DNA of 36,022 nt from assembly GCA_902464635.1 (NCBI GenBank), contig CABQKC010000019.1, positions 1 to 36,022 of the forward strand, in the 5' to 3' direction. The position numbers were made by a program, and so were the translations under genes. Shown here piece by piece: positions 23,322 through 32,900 of this stretch. Numbering within the stretch: the stretch's first letter is position 1; the number at the start of each line of letters is the position of its first letter. This stretch comes from an uncultured Caryophanales bacterium (GTDB taxonomy: Bacteria > Bacillota_I > Bacilli_A > RFN20 > CAG-826). Below the pieces are notes generated by a model. The model made no database searches, was not told the DNA's origin, and saw nothing but the letters and a program-made list of their open reading frames with translations.

Positions 23322-24161
23322 ATGGCTGTTACAGTTGCTCAAATTAAAGATCTCAACGTCCGTACCGGTGCCGGTATCATGGATTGCAAGAAAGCCCTTA
23401 TCGAAGCTGATGGAGATGTCGAAAAAGCCATTGATATCCTTCGTGAAAAAGGTATTGCCAAAGCTGCATCCAAAGCTGGAAGAGTCGCTGCTGAAGGCTT
23501 AGCCAATATTGAAATCTGCACCAAGTGCAACCGTGCCGCTATTGTCGAAGTCAACTGCGAAACCGACTTCGTTTCATCTTCTGATAAATTCCACGAATTT
23601 GTCGCTAATGTTACCCACAAGATTCTTGAAAATAATCCTGCTAGCGTCGAAGAAGCTACCGAATTAACGAAAGACCTATTTGGCGATGCTACTATTGCCA
23701 TGGGCGAAAAGTTTGTTATCCGCCGCTTCGAAGTAATCGATGCCAAGGAAGGACAAGTATTCGGACAATATAGTCACGGACAAGGCAAAATCGCTGCCTT
23801 AGTCTTGCTTTCTAAGGATTGTGGCGATCTAAACAAAGGATTTGCCATGAATGTTGTTTCTGCTAACCCAACTTATCTCTCCATGGATGAAGTTCCTTCT
23901 GAAATAGTTGAAAGAGAAACCGAAATCGCTAGAAATGAAGTTGCTACTGATGAAAAGTTAGCCTCCAAGCCAGAAGCTGTTAAGGAAAACATCATCAAGA
24001 ACAAAGTCAAGAAAGTCCTTTCTGCTTCTTGCTTATTAGAACAACCATTCGTCTATGATGATACAAAGACCGTTGCCCAAGCCTTAAAGGAAAACGGTGT
24101 CGAAATGATTAAATTCGTCATGTATCACGTTGGCGAAGGCATCGAAAAGAAAGCCGAATAA
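23322..24161 (+). CDS. tsf: Elongation factor Ts
   Basis: EF-Ts is the nucleotide exchange factor for EF-Tu. The 279-residue protein starts with the UBA-like domain (VAQIKDLNVRTGAGIMDCKKAL, then GDVEKAIDILREKG) and contains the EVNCETDFVSSSDKFHEF signature and two dimerisation subdomains, ending KENGVEMIKFVMYHVGEG. GAAGGAG at the end of rpsB serves as ribosome site. It shares the high-expression codon pattern of rpsB and ends at a strong terminator. Confidence 0.98.
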   Translation: MAVTVAQIKDLNVRTGAGIMDCKKALIEADGDVEKAIDILREKGIAKAASKAGRVAAEGLANIEICTKCNRAAIVEVNCETDFVSSSDKFHEFVANVTHKILENNPASVEEATELTKDLFGDATIAMGEKFVIRRFEVIDAKEGQVFGQYSHGQGKIAALVLLSKDCGDLNKGFAMNVVSANPTYLSMDEVPSEIVERETEIARNEVATDEKLASKPEAVKENIIKNKVKKVLSASCLLEQPFVYDDTKTVAQALKENGVEMIKFVMYHVGEGIEKKAE

Positions 24162-24173
24162 TTAAATTAGGTT

Positions 24174-24203
24174 AAGCGTGTTCCTTACGGGCACGCTTTT
24201 TTT
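24174..24203 (+). terminator. rpsB-tsf intrinsic terminator
   Basis: AAGCGTG (24174-24180) pairs with CACGCTT (24192-24198), with three further pairs possible inside, followed by seven T residues. Confidence 0.92.
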
Positions 24204-24226
24204 CTAGCCATTACGTATTATTTCTA

Positions 24227-24243
24227 TATAATAAGGAACGGAG
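24227..24243 (+). promoter_or_regulatory. pyrH -10 box and ribosome-binding site
   Basis: TATAAT at 24227-24232 is a consensus -10 box; no good -35 is visible. GGAG at 24240-24243 is 7 nt before the pyrH ATG. The mRNA leader would be about 12 nt, short but with a ribosome site. Confidence 0.6.
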
Positions 24244-24250
24244 AAAATTC

Positions 24251-24973
24251 ATGGAAAGTATGTATAAACGCGTTATTATCAAACTCTCTGGAGAATCTCT
24301 TTCCGACCCAAAGAATTCGCTTATTTATGATGCTAATAAATTAAAAAGCGTTGCCAAGGTCGTTAAGGAAACTCTAGAAACAAAAACAGAGGTTGGCATT
24401 GTTGTCGGAGCCGGCAACATTTGGAGAGGACGTCTAGCCGAAAAGATTGGAATCGAACATTCTACTGCCGACTACATGGGTATGTTAGGAACCATTATGA
24501 ATGCCTTGGCCATCCAATCTTCATTAGAAGAAATCGGAATTGAATGCAGGGTAATGTCTTCAATTAACGTCCCTCAAGTATGCGAACCTTATATTAGAAG
24601 GAAAGCTGCTGCCTATTTAGATAGGGGAGTGGTTACTATCTTTGCGGGAGGTACAGGCAATCCTTACTTCACAACAGATACGACTGCAACATTAAGGGCA
24701 CTAGAAGTAAATGCTGATGCCATATTGATGGCCAAAAATGGGGTTGATGGGGTTTATGATTCTGATCCTAGAGTCAATAAAGACGCCAAATTAATCAAGA
24801 AGATAACTTTCCGTGAGATAGTCGAAAAGAAACTTGGTGTTATGGATTTAACAGCAGTTGCCATGCTTGAGAATACTGGTGTTGTCATCCGCGTATTCAA
24901 TATGGATGATATGTCTAATTTCATGAAGGTCTTGACTGATAAAGAGTTAGGTACAACTATTACAAAAGAATAG
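24251..24973 (+). CDS. pyrH: Uridylate kinase (UMP kinase)
   Basis: PyrH phosphorylates UMP to UDP, feeding pyrimidine nucleotide synthesis. The 240-residue amino-acid-kinase-fold protein has KRVIIKLSGESL, VVGAGNIWRGR, the TADYMGMLGTIMNALAIQ helix, FAGGTGNPYFTTDTTA and the C-terminal VMDLTAVAMLENTGV. The first ATG (24251) has GGAG 7 bases upstream, giving the start MESMYKR. frr follows after 24 bases. rpsB-tsf-pyrH-frr is an almost universal order. Confidence 0.97.
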   Translation: MESMYKRVIIKLSGESLSDPKNSLIYDANKLKSVAKVVKETLETKTEVGIVVGAGNIWRGRLAEKIGIEHSTADYMGMLGTIMNALAIQSSLEEIGIECRVMSSINVPQVCEPYIRRKAAAYLDRGVVTIFAGGTGNPYFTTDTTATLRALEVNADAILMAKNGVDGVYDSDPRVNKDAKLIKKITFREIVEKKLGVMDLTAVAMLENTGVVIRVFNMDDMSNFMKVLTDKELGTTITKE

Positions 24974-24997
24974 TAGAATATATAAGCGAGGTAATTT

Positions 24998-25543
24998 ATG
25001 GACGCATATACATTAGAAGCTAGTGAGAAGATGCAAAAGACTATCGAATCTTTTACGTCTGGCTTAGCAAAATTAAGATCAGGAAGGGCTAATCCTTCCA
25101 TGCTCAATGGAGTCAAGTGTGACTATTATGGAGAAAAGATGGACATCTCATCCCTTTGCTCTATTTCCATGCCTGAACCAAGACAACTTTATGTAAAGCC
25201 TTATTCTAGAGAAGACTTAAAGGCTATTGCTGCTGGCATTTCCGCCGCGAATCTAGGAATCAACCCACAAGTTGAAGCTGATGGAATTAGAATTATTGTT
25301 CCTGCTTTGACTGAAGATCTCCGCAAAGATATTGCTAAGAAAGCCAAGGCAATGGGTGATGAAGCCAAGGTTTCTATCCGTAATATCAGAAGAGATTATC
25401 TTTCATTATTAAAAGAAGACGATTCGATGTCTGATGATTATAAAGATAGAGTTGAGGAAGAAATCCAAAAGGAAGTCGAATCGTTTAATAAGCAAGTTGA
25501 TGAAATCGTTGCCAATAAGAGCAAGGAAATCATGACAATCTAA
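24998..25543 (+). CDS. frr: Ribosome recycling factor
   Basis: RRF splits post-termination ribosomes together with EF-G. The 181-residue protein has the expected helical stem and beta hinge: FTSGLAKLRSGRANPSML, the PYSREDLKAIAAGISAANLGINPQ segment, and VSIRNIRRDYLSLLKED. Length matches the family (185). GAGG lies 8 bases before the ATG. It is co-transcribed with pyrH and followed by a UUCG-loop terminator. Confidence 0.98.
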   Translation: MDAYTLEASEKMQKTIESFTSGLAKLRSGRANPSMLNGVKCDYYGEKMDISSLCSISMPEPRQLYVKPYSREDLKAIAAGISAANLGINPQVEADGIRIIVPALTEDLRKDIAKKAKAMGDEAKVSIRNIRRDYLSLLKEDDSMSDDYKDRVEEEIQKEVESFNKQVDEIVANKSKEIMTI

Positions 25544-25560
25544 TAGGTTGTGTAAATTTT

Positions 25561-25582
25561 ATCCCTCTTCGGAGGGATTTTT
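25561..25582 (+). terminator. pyrH-frr intrinsic terminator
   Basis: ATCCCTC (25561-25567) pairs with GAGGGAT (25572-25578) around a TTCG tetraloop closed by C-G, followed by a T run. It is a very stable Rho-independent terminator, ending translation-factor transcription right before the uppS promoter. Confidence 0.93.
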
Positions 25583-25605
25583 ATTTATTAAATAAAGTTT
25601 ATGTT

Positions 25606-25611
25606 TATAAT
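25606..25611 (+). promoter_or_regulatory. uppS operon -10 box, leaderless layout
   Basis: A consensus TATAAT ends 8 nt before the uppS ATG (25620). No clear -35 is seen. The strong terminator just upstream means the five-gene operon needs its own promoter, and this is the only good candidate. Transcription should start 1-2 nt before the ATG. Confidence 0.6.
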
Positions 25612-25619
25612 TTAGGATA

Positions 25620-26357
25620 ATGATTAATGACTACAAGAATTTCAAACTAGAAAAACCACTCAATCATGTTGCCTTCATCATGGATGGCAATGGCAGGTGG
25701 GCTAAACTAAGGGGTTTAGCAAGGCATTTCGGCCATCATGAAGCCTGCAAGAGGATTATTGGTATATTTGATGCCTGCATGGAGCAAAACATCAAGGTAA
25801 TGTCTTTCTATGCCTTTTCGACCGAAAATTGGAATAGGCCTCAAGATGAGATAGATCATTTAATGGATTATCTAGAAGAATTCTTCCATAAGGAAATTGA
25901 TTATATTGATTCTAAAGGTGTAAGGCTGATCGTTAGCGGAGATTTATCTAGGATCAGGGAACAAACTAGGAAAGTTTGCCTAGAGGCTATTGAAAGAACA
26001 AAAAATAACAATAAATATGTCATTAATGTTTGTCTAAATTATGGTGGAAGAGACGAAATAGTGAGGGCATGTAAGCAAATTGCTACTTTATACAAGGAAG
26101 ATAAGGTAAAATTAGAAGACATAAATGAAAAGTCTTTTAGTTCATATCTATATACCGCCTCTCTTCCTGATGTTGATTTGATGATAAGGACTTCTGGAGA
26201 AGAAAGGTTATCGAATTTCCTTCTTTATCAAAACGCTTATGCCGAATTTGTATTTACCAAGGTCAAGTGGCCAGATTTCAAGAAAAGAGAATTCTATGAA
26301 TGTCTTGAACGTTACCAAAGAAGATCTAGGCGTTATGGGGGACTAAAAAATGAATAG
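25620..26357 (+). CDS. uppS: Isoprenyl transferase, undecaprenyl diphosphate synthase
   Basis: UppS condenses isopentenyl diphosphate units into the C55 carrier lipid for cell-wall synthesis. The 245-residue cis-prenyltransferase has HVAFIMDGNGRWAK with catalytic Asp22, the SFYAFSTENWNRP motif and the C-terminal MIRTSGEERLSNFLLYQ and FTKVKWPDF motifs. It heads the uppS-cdsA-dxr-rseP-polC operon and overlaps cdsA by 8 bases. There is no Shine-Dalgarno; the AGGA at 25614-25617 is too close to the ATG to act as one. Confidence 0.97.
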   Translation: MINDYKNFKLEKPLNHVAFIMDGNGRWAKLRGLARHFGHHEACKRIIGIFDACMEQNIKVMSFYAFSTENWNRPQDEIDHLMDYLEEFFHKEIDYIDSKGVRLIVSGDLSRIREQTRKVCLEAIERTKNNNKYVINVCLNYGGRDEIVRACKQIATLYKEDKVKLEDINEKSFSSYLYTASLPDVDLMIRTSGEERLSNFLLYQNAYAEFVFTKVKWPDFKKREFYECLERYQRRSRRYGGLKNE

Positions 26358-27384
26358 GCAGATAAATCATCTAGACGAAACAAAAAAGGCTTCATTAACT
26401 AGCAGGGTAATAGTGGCCCTAGCCTTAATCGCCCTAGCCGTTCCTTGCATTTTCCTTGGAGGATATTTCTATTTTGCTTTTATATTTGTCTTCTTGCTAT
26501 TTGCAATTTATGAAATGATTCATTCTACAAGAAAGAAATATTCATGGTATGTATATTTGATTACATACATTACAGTTATTTCTTATTTCATTTGGTTTGT
26601 CATAAAAGGTAATTTAGCCTCCTATGCAGCTTATGCAGAGAATGAAATGTTAGGGGATTGGCATTTTAGCTTAGAGAATAGTTTCAAGGGAATTTCCGTT
26701 TCAGTTTACATGGTTATTATCTCTTTCTTTTCTTATTGCTTGATTGGAATAATACATAAGGAATTTGATTTTAATGACATCATGTATTTATTTGGCATGT
26801 CTATTTTTATTGGAATCGGTTTCCAGGCTTTATTATTTATTAGGTTCTATCCTTTCTATGCTTTCCAGACATTTGATGCTGGTTTTGATACTAAAGCAGG
26901 TGTATTCAAATATTGGGGATCAGCCGTATTCTTTATTTTTGTTGTCTTTACCTGCATCATGAATGATACATTTGCTTATTTTGTCGGAATGTTCTTTGGC
27001 AAGCATCATATGAATGAAAGAATCTCTCCCCATAAGACTTGGGAAGGATTCTTTGGCGGGTGGCTATTGGGTGGCTTAAGTGGCTTTGCTTTCGTTATAC
27101 TTGCTGATTATTTTGGCTATTCAATGTTACCTTCTGTTGCTATATTCAATTTCAGCAAAGATTGGTGGTGGATAGTCTTATTATCATTTACCCTTCCTTT
27201 AGTTGGAGATTTAGGAGATTTTACTTTCTCTTTAATTAAAAGACATTTCAATATCAAGGATTATGGAACTTTATTAAAAGCTCATGGAGGAGTCTTGGAT
27301 AGAGTCGATTCCTTAAGCTTCTGTGCAATTTTTGCTTCTTTACTTGTTGTCTTTATCGCGAATGGATGGAATTTCTTTATATGA
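26350..27384 (+). CDS. cdsA: Phosphatidate cytidylyltransferase
   Basis: CdsA makes CDP-diacylglycerol from phosphatidic acid and CTP, the branch point of phospholipid synthesis. The 344-residue integral membrane protein has multiple hydrophobic helices and the family motifs SPHKTWEGFFGGW and the signature SLIKRHFNIKDYGTLLKAHGG followed by LDRVDS. It is somewhat longer than the roughly 270-residue Bacillus enzyme because of a central loop (about 95-125) between membrane segments. It overlaps uppS by 8 bases and dxr by 4 bases. Confidence 0.96.
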   Translation: MNRQINHLDETKKASLTSRVIVALALIALAVPCIFLGGYFYFAFIFVFLLFAIYEMIHSTRKKYSWYVYLITYITVISYFIWFVIKGNLASYAAYAENEMLGDWHFSLENSFKGISVSVYMVIISFFSYCLIGIIHKEFDFNDIMYLFGMSIFIGIGFQALLFIRFYPFYAFQTFDAGFDTKAGVFKYWGSAVFFIFVVFTCIMNDTFAYFVGMFFGKHHMNERISPHKTWEGFFGGWLLGGLSGFAFVILADYFGYSMLPSVAIFNFSKDWWWIVLLSFTLPLVGDLGDFTFSLIKRHFNIKDYGTLLKAHGGVLDRVDSLSFCAIFASLLVVFIANGWNFFI

Positions 27385-28538
27385 AGAATGTCCTTTTGCT
27401 TGGGGCAAGTGGCTCGATAGGAACCCAAAGCCTTGATATAATTTTTGCTAACCCTGGTAGATTTTCTTTAAAAGGTATTTCTGTTGGCCATCAAGTCAAT
27501 AAACTTGGTCCGATTCTAGATAAATTCAAATCTATTGAATATGTTTGCTTACAAGAAGAAAAAGATTACCTAGAAGCAAAAAGAGCTTACCCATGTATTC
27601 GTTTTTTTCATGGAGACAAGGGTTTATTGGAGTTAATAAATTCAACTCCTTGCGACATGGTTATTAATGCTTTAGTAGGATTTACAGGTCTACTTCCTTC
27701 AATAGAAACTTTAAAACTAAACAAGATTTTATGTTTAGCGAATAAAGAATCTTTAGTAGTGGGTGGCAAGTTCGTTTTTGATTTATTAAATAAAGGACAT
27801 GGCAAATTATATCCAATAGATTCTGAACATGTCGCGATTGCTAAATTATTATCTTGTGTTTCTCCAAGTGAAGTTAAAAATATCTGGATAACTGGATCTG
27901 GTGGACCTTTTAGAAACAAAAAAAGAGAAGAACTAAAAGAAGTTACCCCAAAAGAAGCCTTAGCACATCCGACTTGGCATATGGGTGCGAAGATTTCTAT
28001 TGACTCAGCAACAATGATGAATAAGGGGTTTGAAGTTATAGAAGCCAAATGGCTTTATGATTATCCTTTAGATAGAATTAAGGTTGTTCTTCATGATGAA
28101 AGCAAGGTCCATTCTTTAATCGAATTAAATGATGGAAGCTTCCTTGCCGACGTTTCTAATCCTGATATGCACGGCCCAATCAAATATGCTCTTTTTGAAG
28201 GAAAAATTGAATTTCAGCCGACCCATGTAGCTAAAATGGAAGATATTGAAGGATGCCATTTCCATAAATTTAATCCAAATAGATTCATCGCTGTCCCAAT
28301 TTGTTTGGATGCTTATTCTAAAGGAGGGAGTGCCACGACGGTACTAAATGCATCTAATGAAGAAGCAGTCTATGCCTTCCTAGATAATAATATTAGTTTC
28401 CTAGATATCGAAGATATAGTATCTTCTTGTTTGTCTAGTATTCCTTTTAACCCAAACCCTTCTATAGAAGAGGTAGTCAAAATAGATAAGGAAACTAGGA
28501 AGTTTGTAAAAGAATTAGTTAGGAGTAAGAAAAAATGA
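27381..28538 (+). CDS. dxr: 1-deoxy-D-xylulose 5-phosphate reductoisomerase
   Basis: Dxr is the first committed enzyme of the MEP isoprenoid pathway, making the precursor that UppS later uses. The protein (385 residues) begins MKNVLLLGASGSIG, the NADPH-binding loop, and contains LANKESLVVGG, the metal-site segment PIDSEHVAI, GSGGPF and SIDSATMMNKGFEVIEA. The ATG at 27381 overlaps the cdsA stop (ATGA); an ATG 15 bases upstream is less likely. The serine normally after SEH reads valine here. Its presence shows this organism uses the MEP route. Confidence 0.97.
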   Translation: MKNVLLLGASGSIGTQSLDIIFANPGRFSLKGISVGHQVNKLGPILDKFKSIEYVCLQEEKDYLEAKRAYPCIRFFHGDKGLLELINSTPCDMVINALVGFTGLLPSIETLKLNKILCLANKESLVVGGKFVFDLLNKGHGKLYPIDSEHVAIAKLLSCVSPSEVKNIWITGSGGPFRNKKREELKEVTPKEALAHPTWHMGAKISIDSATMMNKGFEVIEAKWLYDYPLDRIKVVLHDESKVHSLIELNDGSFLADVSNPDMHGPIKYALFEGKIEFQPTHVAKMEDIEGCHFHKFNPNRFIAVPICLDAYSKGGSATTVLNASNEEAVYAFLDNNISFLDIEDIVSSCLSSIPFNPNPSIEEVVKIDKETRKFVKELVRSKKK

Positions 28539-29935
28539 ATGTATTAGCATCTAATAATTTTCTATCGATAGTTGTTTCTATCCTTGAAATAATATTGATT
28601 TTAGGATTGCTTGTTTCTATCCATGAAGCAGGACACTTCGGTATGGCAAAGGCTTTTAATGTCTATTGCTTTGAATATTCGATCGGATTTGGCCCGGCCT
28701 TGATCCATAAGAAAAGGAAAAAAGGCGAGACTTATTTCTCCCTTAGAGTAATTCCTCTTGGAGGATATTGCTCGATGTATGGAGAACCTGGAGCGGTTCC
28801 TGATGGATTTGAAGAACCTCCAGCCGAACGTTCCTTAGAATCTGTTGCCAAATGGAAAAAAGCATTGATATTAGTGGCGGGGGTTGTCTTAAACTTCATA
28901 TTGGGATTAGTCTTGATATTTGTTTCCGATATTGCCTTCCCTCAATATTATTTTGCTTACCAAGGTAAGCTAGAAACCCCATTAACTAGCGAAATAACTA
29001 ATAGCGTATTTGCTAAAGCTAGCTATCCTGAATATATCTCTTCCTATATTGATAATGAAATCTCTTCAAAAGGACTAGACTATAAAAAGGAAGACTATTA
29101 TCTTCTTTTCCCGGCCTCGATAAATTCAAACCAAACCATAATATTATCTAGCGATGCAACGATTAGCGGCAATCCAAATAAATATGTAGTTACTTATTAT
29201 CCTTCTACTTTATTAAAAGATCATGATTTGTCTTCTTCTATTCTTTTCTACCCAGTAAAGACAAAGGTAGATGAAAATGAACAAAAGATAATCGATACAT
29301 ATTCCGAATATGGCATTACGGCTTTGCCTGATTTATCTGTTACCGCCTATGATTTTGCTAATTCTAGCGATGGAGTTGAAGTTAGTTTCACCTTGCCTTT
29401 AGTTCCTGTTACTTTAGATGAAGAAAGTGGAAGCGAATTAATTAGAAGAAAAGATTTGATTCGCCCAGAAATAAAGTTAAGTGTCCAAGATAAGAAAATA
29501 GCTGCCTCTAATGTTTCTATTTCTAAAATTGAGCAGTGGCTTGGCTGGAATAGGGCCTGGAAGAAGTGGAGTAATGATGTCCCTAGGGCTTGCGGAGCCG
29601 TCGTACAAGGATTTGCTTCCTTGTTTACTAAAGATGGATTCAAGAATATTTCTGGAATTGTAGGAATGACAGCTGCGCTTCCTTCAATCCAATCTAGCGG
29701 AGGCGCTGCCAATATATTCTTCTTCGCAGGACTAATTTCTATTAATCTCGCTTTCTTCAATTTGTTGCCTTTCCCGGCTTTAGATGGATGGGCATTAGTA
29801 GTTACGGCAGTTGAAGCTATAACTAAAAAGAAAGTCCCTGCAAAAGCACAATCCATAATGTCTATTGTTGGATTTGTGTTACTATTTGGATTAATGATAG
29901 CAGTTACTATTAAAGATATTATTTCGATTATTTGA
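28535..29935 (+). CDS. rseP: Site-2 intramembrane metalloprotease RseP/RasP
   Basis: RseP-type proteases cleave membrane proteins such as anti-sigma factors and remnant signal peptides within the membrane. The 466-residue protein has zinc ligands in HEAGH (30-34) in the first membrane helix and the third ligand in NLLPFPALDGW (Asp417), with further membrane helices near 108-130 and the C-terminus. Between them lies a region of about 210 residues (about 130-340) outside the membrane in which I do not recognise an ordinary PDZ domain. The start overlaps the dxr stop (ATGA). dxr-rseP-polC order is normal in Firmicutes, but proS between rseP and polC is missing. Confidence 0.94.
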   Translation: MNVLASNNFLSIVVSILEIILILGLLVSIHEAGHFGMAKAFNVYCFEYSIGFGPALIHKKRKKGETYFSLRVIPLGGYCSMYGEPGAVPDGFEEPPAERSLESVAKWKKALILVAGVVLNFILGLVLIFVSDIAFPQYYFAYQGKLETPLTSEITNSVFAKASYPEYISSYIDNEISSKGLDYKKEDYYLLFPASINSNQTIILSSDATISGNPNKYVVTYYPSTLLKDHDLSSSILFYPVKTKVDENEQKIIDTYSEYGITALPDLSVTAYDFANSSDGVEVSFTLPLVPVTLDEESGSELIRRKDLIRPEIKLSVQDKKIAASNVSISKIEQWLGWNRAWKKWSNDVPRACGAVVQGFASLFTKDGFKNISGIVGMTAALPSIQSSGGAANIFFFAGLISINLAFFNLLPFPALDGWALVVTAVEAITKKKVPAKAQSIMSIVGFVLLFGLMIAVTIKDIISII

Positions 29936-29949
29936 AGGAGGTAGTTCAT

Positions 29950-32900
29950 ATGCAAAAGAAGATGTTGAGGTTCTTCAATTCTATCGGTTTTGCAGATGAA
30001 GCATCTCTTTTTGATATGGATTTCGCCTCCATCAAAATGGATTTGAAAAATCCAAAGCAAGTAAATATGACAATTAAAAAGAATAGTCCTTGGAGATATG
30101 ACTTGCTTGAAAAATTTGTCATGGCTTTAGGCAACGTAAGTTATCCTTATTCCCTTGAGTTCGAGTATCCTTCTATTAATGATGAAGATGTTTTTTCTTT
30201 GCTTAAGGGTTATCTATCCGTTTCTTATTTTGGGATATCTGATCCAATTTATGAAATTCAAGATGGATCTTTGATATTTATTGCTAATAACGATGATAAA
30301 GAGATAAAAGAACTCGCTACATCTTTCTCTTCTTTATTAGAATTTGTTTGCTATCCATATAAAGTAGAAGTTAGAAATGAAAATAAGCAAAAAGAAGAGG
30401 CCCCTGTAGTTATTAAAGAAGAAATTCAAGTTAATGAAGAAAATTACTGTATGGAAGAATCTTCTAAAGGAGTCGTTATAGAAGAACCTGATGCTGAAAC
30501 TAAAGAGGTAAAGGAAGAGCCTAAAAAGGAAATGGATGAAGGTGAGGCTACCCTTATTGAGGAATTGGATAGAAATCTAGCCAAGATGAAGGAAGAAAGA
30601 GAATTCCAGCGTACTTGGAAGAAAGGCGATTACCATCCTTATGATAGTCTAGACGATTTATTTAGGGCTCCTTTATGCAACGTTGATGTTGTCGGGACTA
30701 TTTTTGAGGGTAGTTCTAGGATGACTAAGACTTCTAAAATATCCGCTACATTAGGGATATATGACTCTTCAAATGCGATTAATGTCAAGGCTTGGGAATC
30801 AAAATCCTTAAAAGCAGAAGAATTAACTAAATATGCCGAAAAAGGAATAGGCACTAGAATTAGGGTAAGGGGAGCTTTGATGATAGATAAATTTACTTCA
30901 TCAAAAGTTATCAATGCCCATTATATTGATGTGCTTCCTCCAGCCGAACTTAGAACCGATCCATATCCAGAAAAAAGAGTCGAATTACATTTGCATACAA
31001 ACTTATCAAATATGGATGCCGTCTGCACGATGGATAAATATTGTGCGACTGCTAAAAACATGGGAATGGATGCAATAGCGGTTACTGATCATGGGGTTGT
31101 CCAAGCCTTCCCAGCGGCTCAGGCTGCTGCTAAAAAATATGGCTTAAAGATGATTTATGGTAGCGAATTATATATGGTTGATTTGCGCCAAAAATATATC
31201 TTTAACCCTGCAAATATCCCCTTAAAGAGCGCTAGATATTGTGTGTTCGATACCGAAACTACTGGTCTTTCTGCTAGATATGACAAGATTATCGAAATAG
31301 GTGGAATCATCGTTGAAAATGGACGTGTAGTTGATAGATTAAATCAATACATAGACCCAGAAATGCATATTAGCGATGATTCAACTAGGGTTCACCATAT
31401 TACCGATGACATGGTTAAAGGAAAGCCTACGATTGAAGAATTCCTTCCTAAGATTCTTGAATTCTTTGGAGATTGTATTCTAGTTGCCCATAACGCGACT
31501 TTCGACGTTGGCTTCATTAATGCTGCCTTAGAAAGGGCAGGGAAGCCACCTCTAGCTAATCCAATTATCGATACCATTCCTATTTCTCACTATTTATTCC
31601 CAGAAGCTGGTAGACATAGCGAAGGCGCGATGCTTAGGAATTTGGGATTAAAAATCTATAACGAAGAAGATGCTCACGAGGCTGTTTATGACGCTACTGC
31701 CTTAAATGAAGGCTGGCAGGAAATAATTCTTAGGTTAGATAAAGAACATCCTGGTATTACCCATGCCGACTTGGATTCATTAAATATCGAATTGCCTCCA
31801 AAAGAAGATAAAGATAAACCTGATTATCAAGCTAGGTTAAATAAATTCAGGGCCTATGTAAGACACTTACATTCATATCACTGTATTGCCCTAGCTAAAA
31901 ACCAACAAGGCCTTAAGGATTTATATAGGATAATAACCGAAGGACATGTCTCTTATTTTGCTGGCGTCCCAAGGACTCCAAGAGAATTAATAACCAAATA
32001 TAGAGAGAATCTTTTGATTGGTTCTGCTTGCTTTAATAGCGAGATTTTCGAGATGGCTTCTACTAGGGATATAAGTGTCCTAGCTGATGCGATGAAATTC
32101 TATGACTATATAGAAATTCAGCCTATTGAAAACTATTCATATTTATTGGATATGGGCAGAGTTGCTTCAAAAGAGCATCTTATTTCCTTATTAAAGGATA
32201 TAGTAGCAGCTGCTAAGCTTGCCAATAAGCCTGTTGTGGCTACTGGGGACTGCCATTATCTAGATAAAGAAGACAAAATATTAAGAGATATCTATATATA
32301 TGCAAAAGCTATCGGAGGTGGTGCCCATCCTTTAAATCCACCTGCTAGGGCTAATAAACCTTTATTTGAAAATCCTGACCAGCATTTCCGTTCGACTCAA
32401 GAAATGATCGATTCATTTAAGACGTGGATGGATGAAGAAGAGGCCAAGAAGATTATTGTTGATAATTCAAGAATGATAGCATCTCAAATAGAACAATGCA
32501 TACCTGTATCCGACGATTTGTTCGCCCCGAATGAAAACTTGCCTCATTCGGATTTGAAAATCAGGGAATTATGTGAATCCAACTTCAAGGCTAGATATTG
32601 TGGTAACACTAACCCTGAAGTAATAAAAAGAATTGGGGAAGTAAAAGCGCGTTTAGATAAAGAACTTAACGGTATTATCGATAATGGCTATGCCGTTACC
32701 TATTATATTGCCCATTGCTTAATCAAGATGGCTAATGATGAACCAGAGCATTATATAGTTGGTTCTAGAGGATCTGTCGGTTCTTCTTTTGCTGCTACTA
32801 TGGCAGATATTACCGAAGTTAACGCCTTGCCACCTCATTATCTATGTCCACATTGCCATTATTTCGAATGGGCTGATCCGATTAAATATAAATCTGGCTT

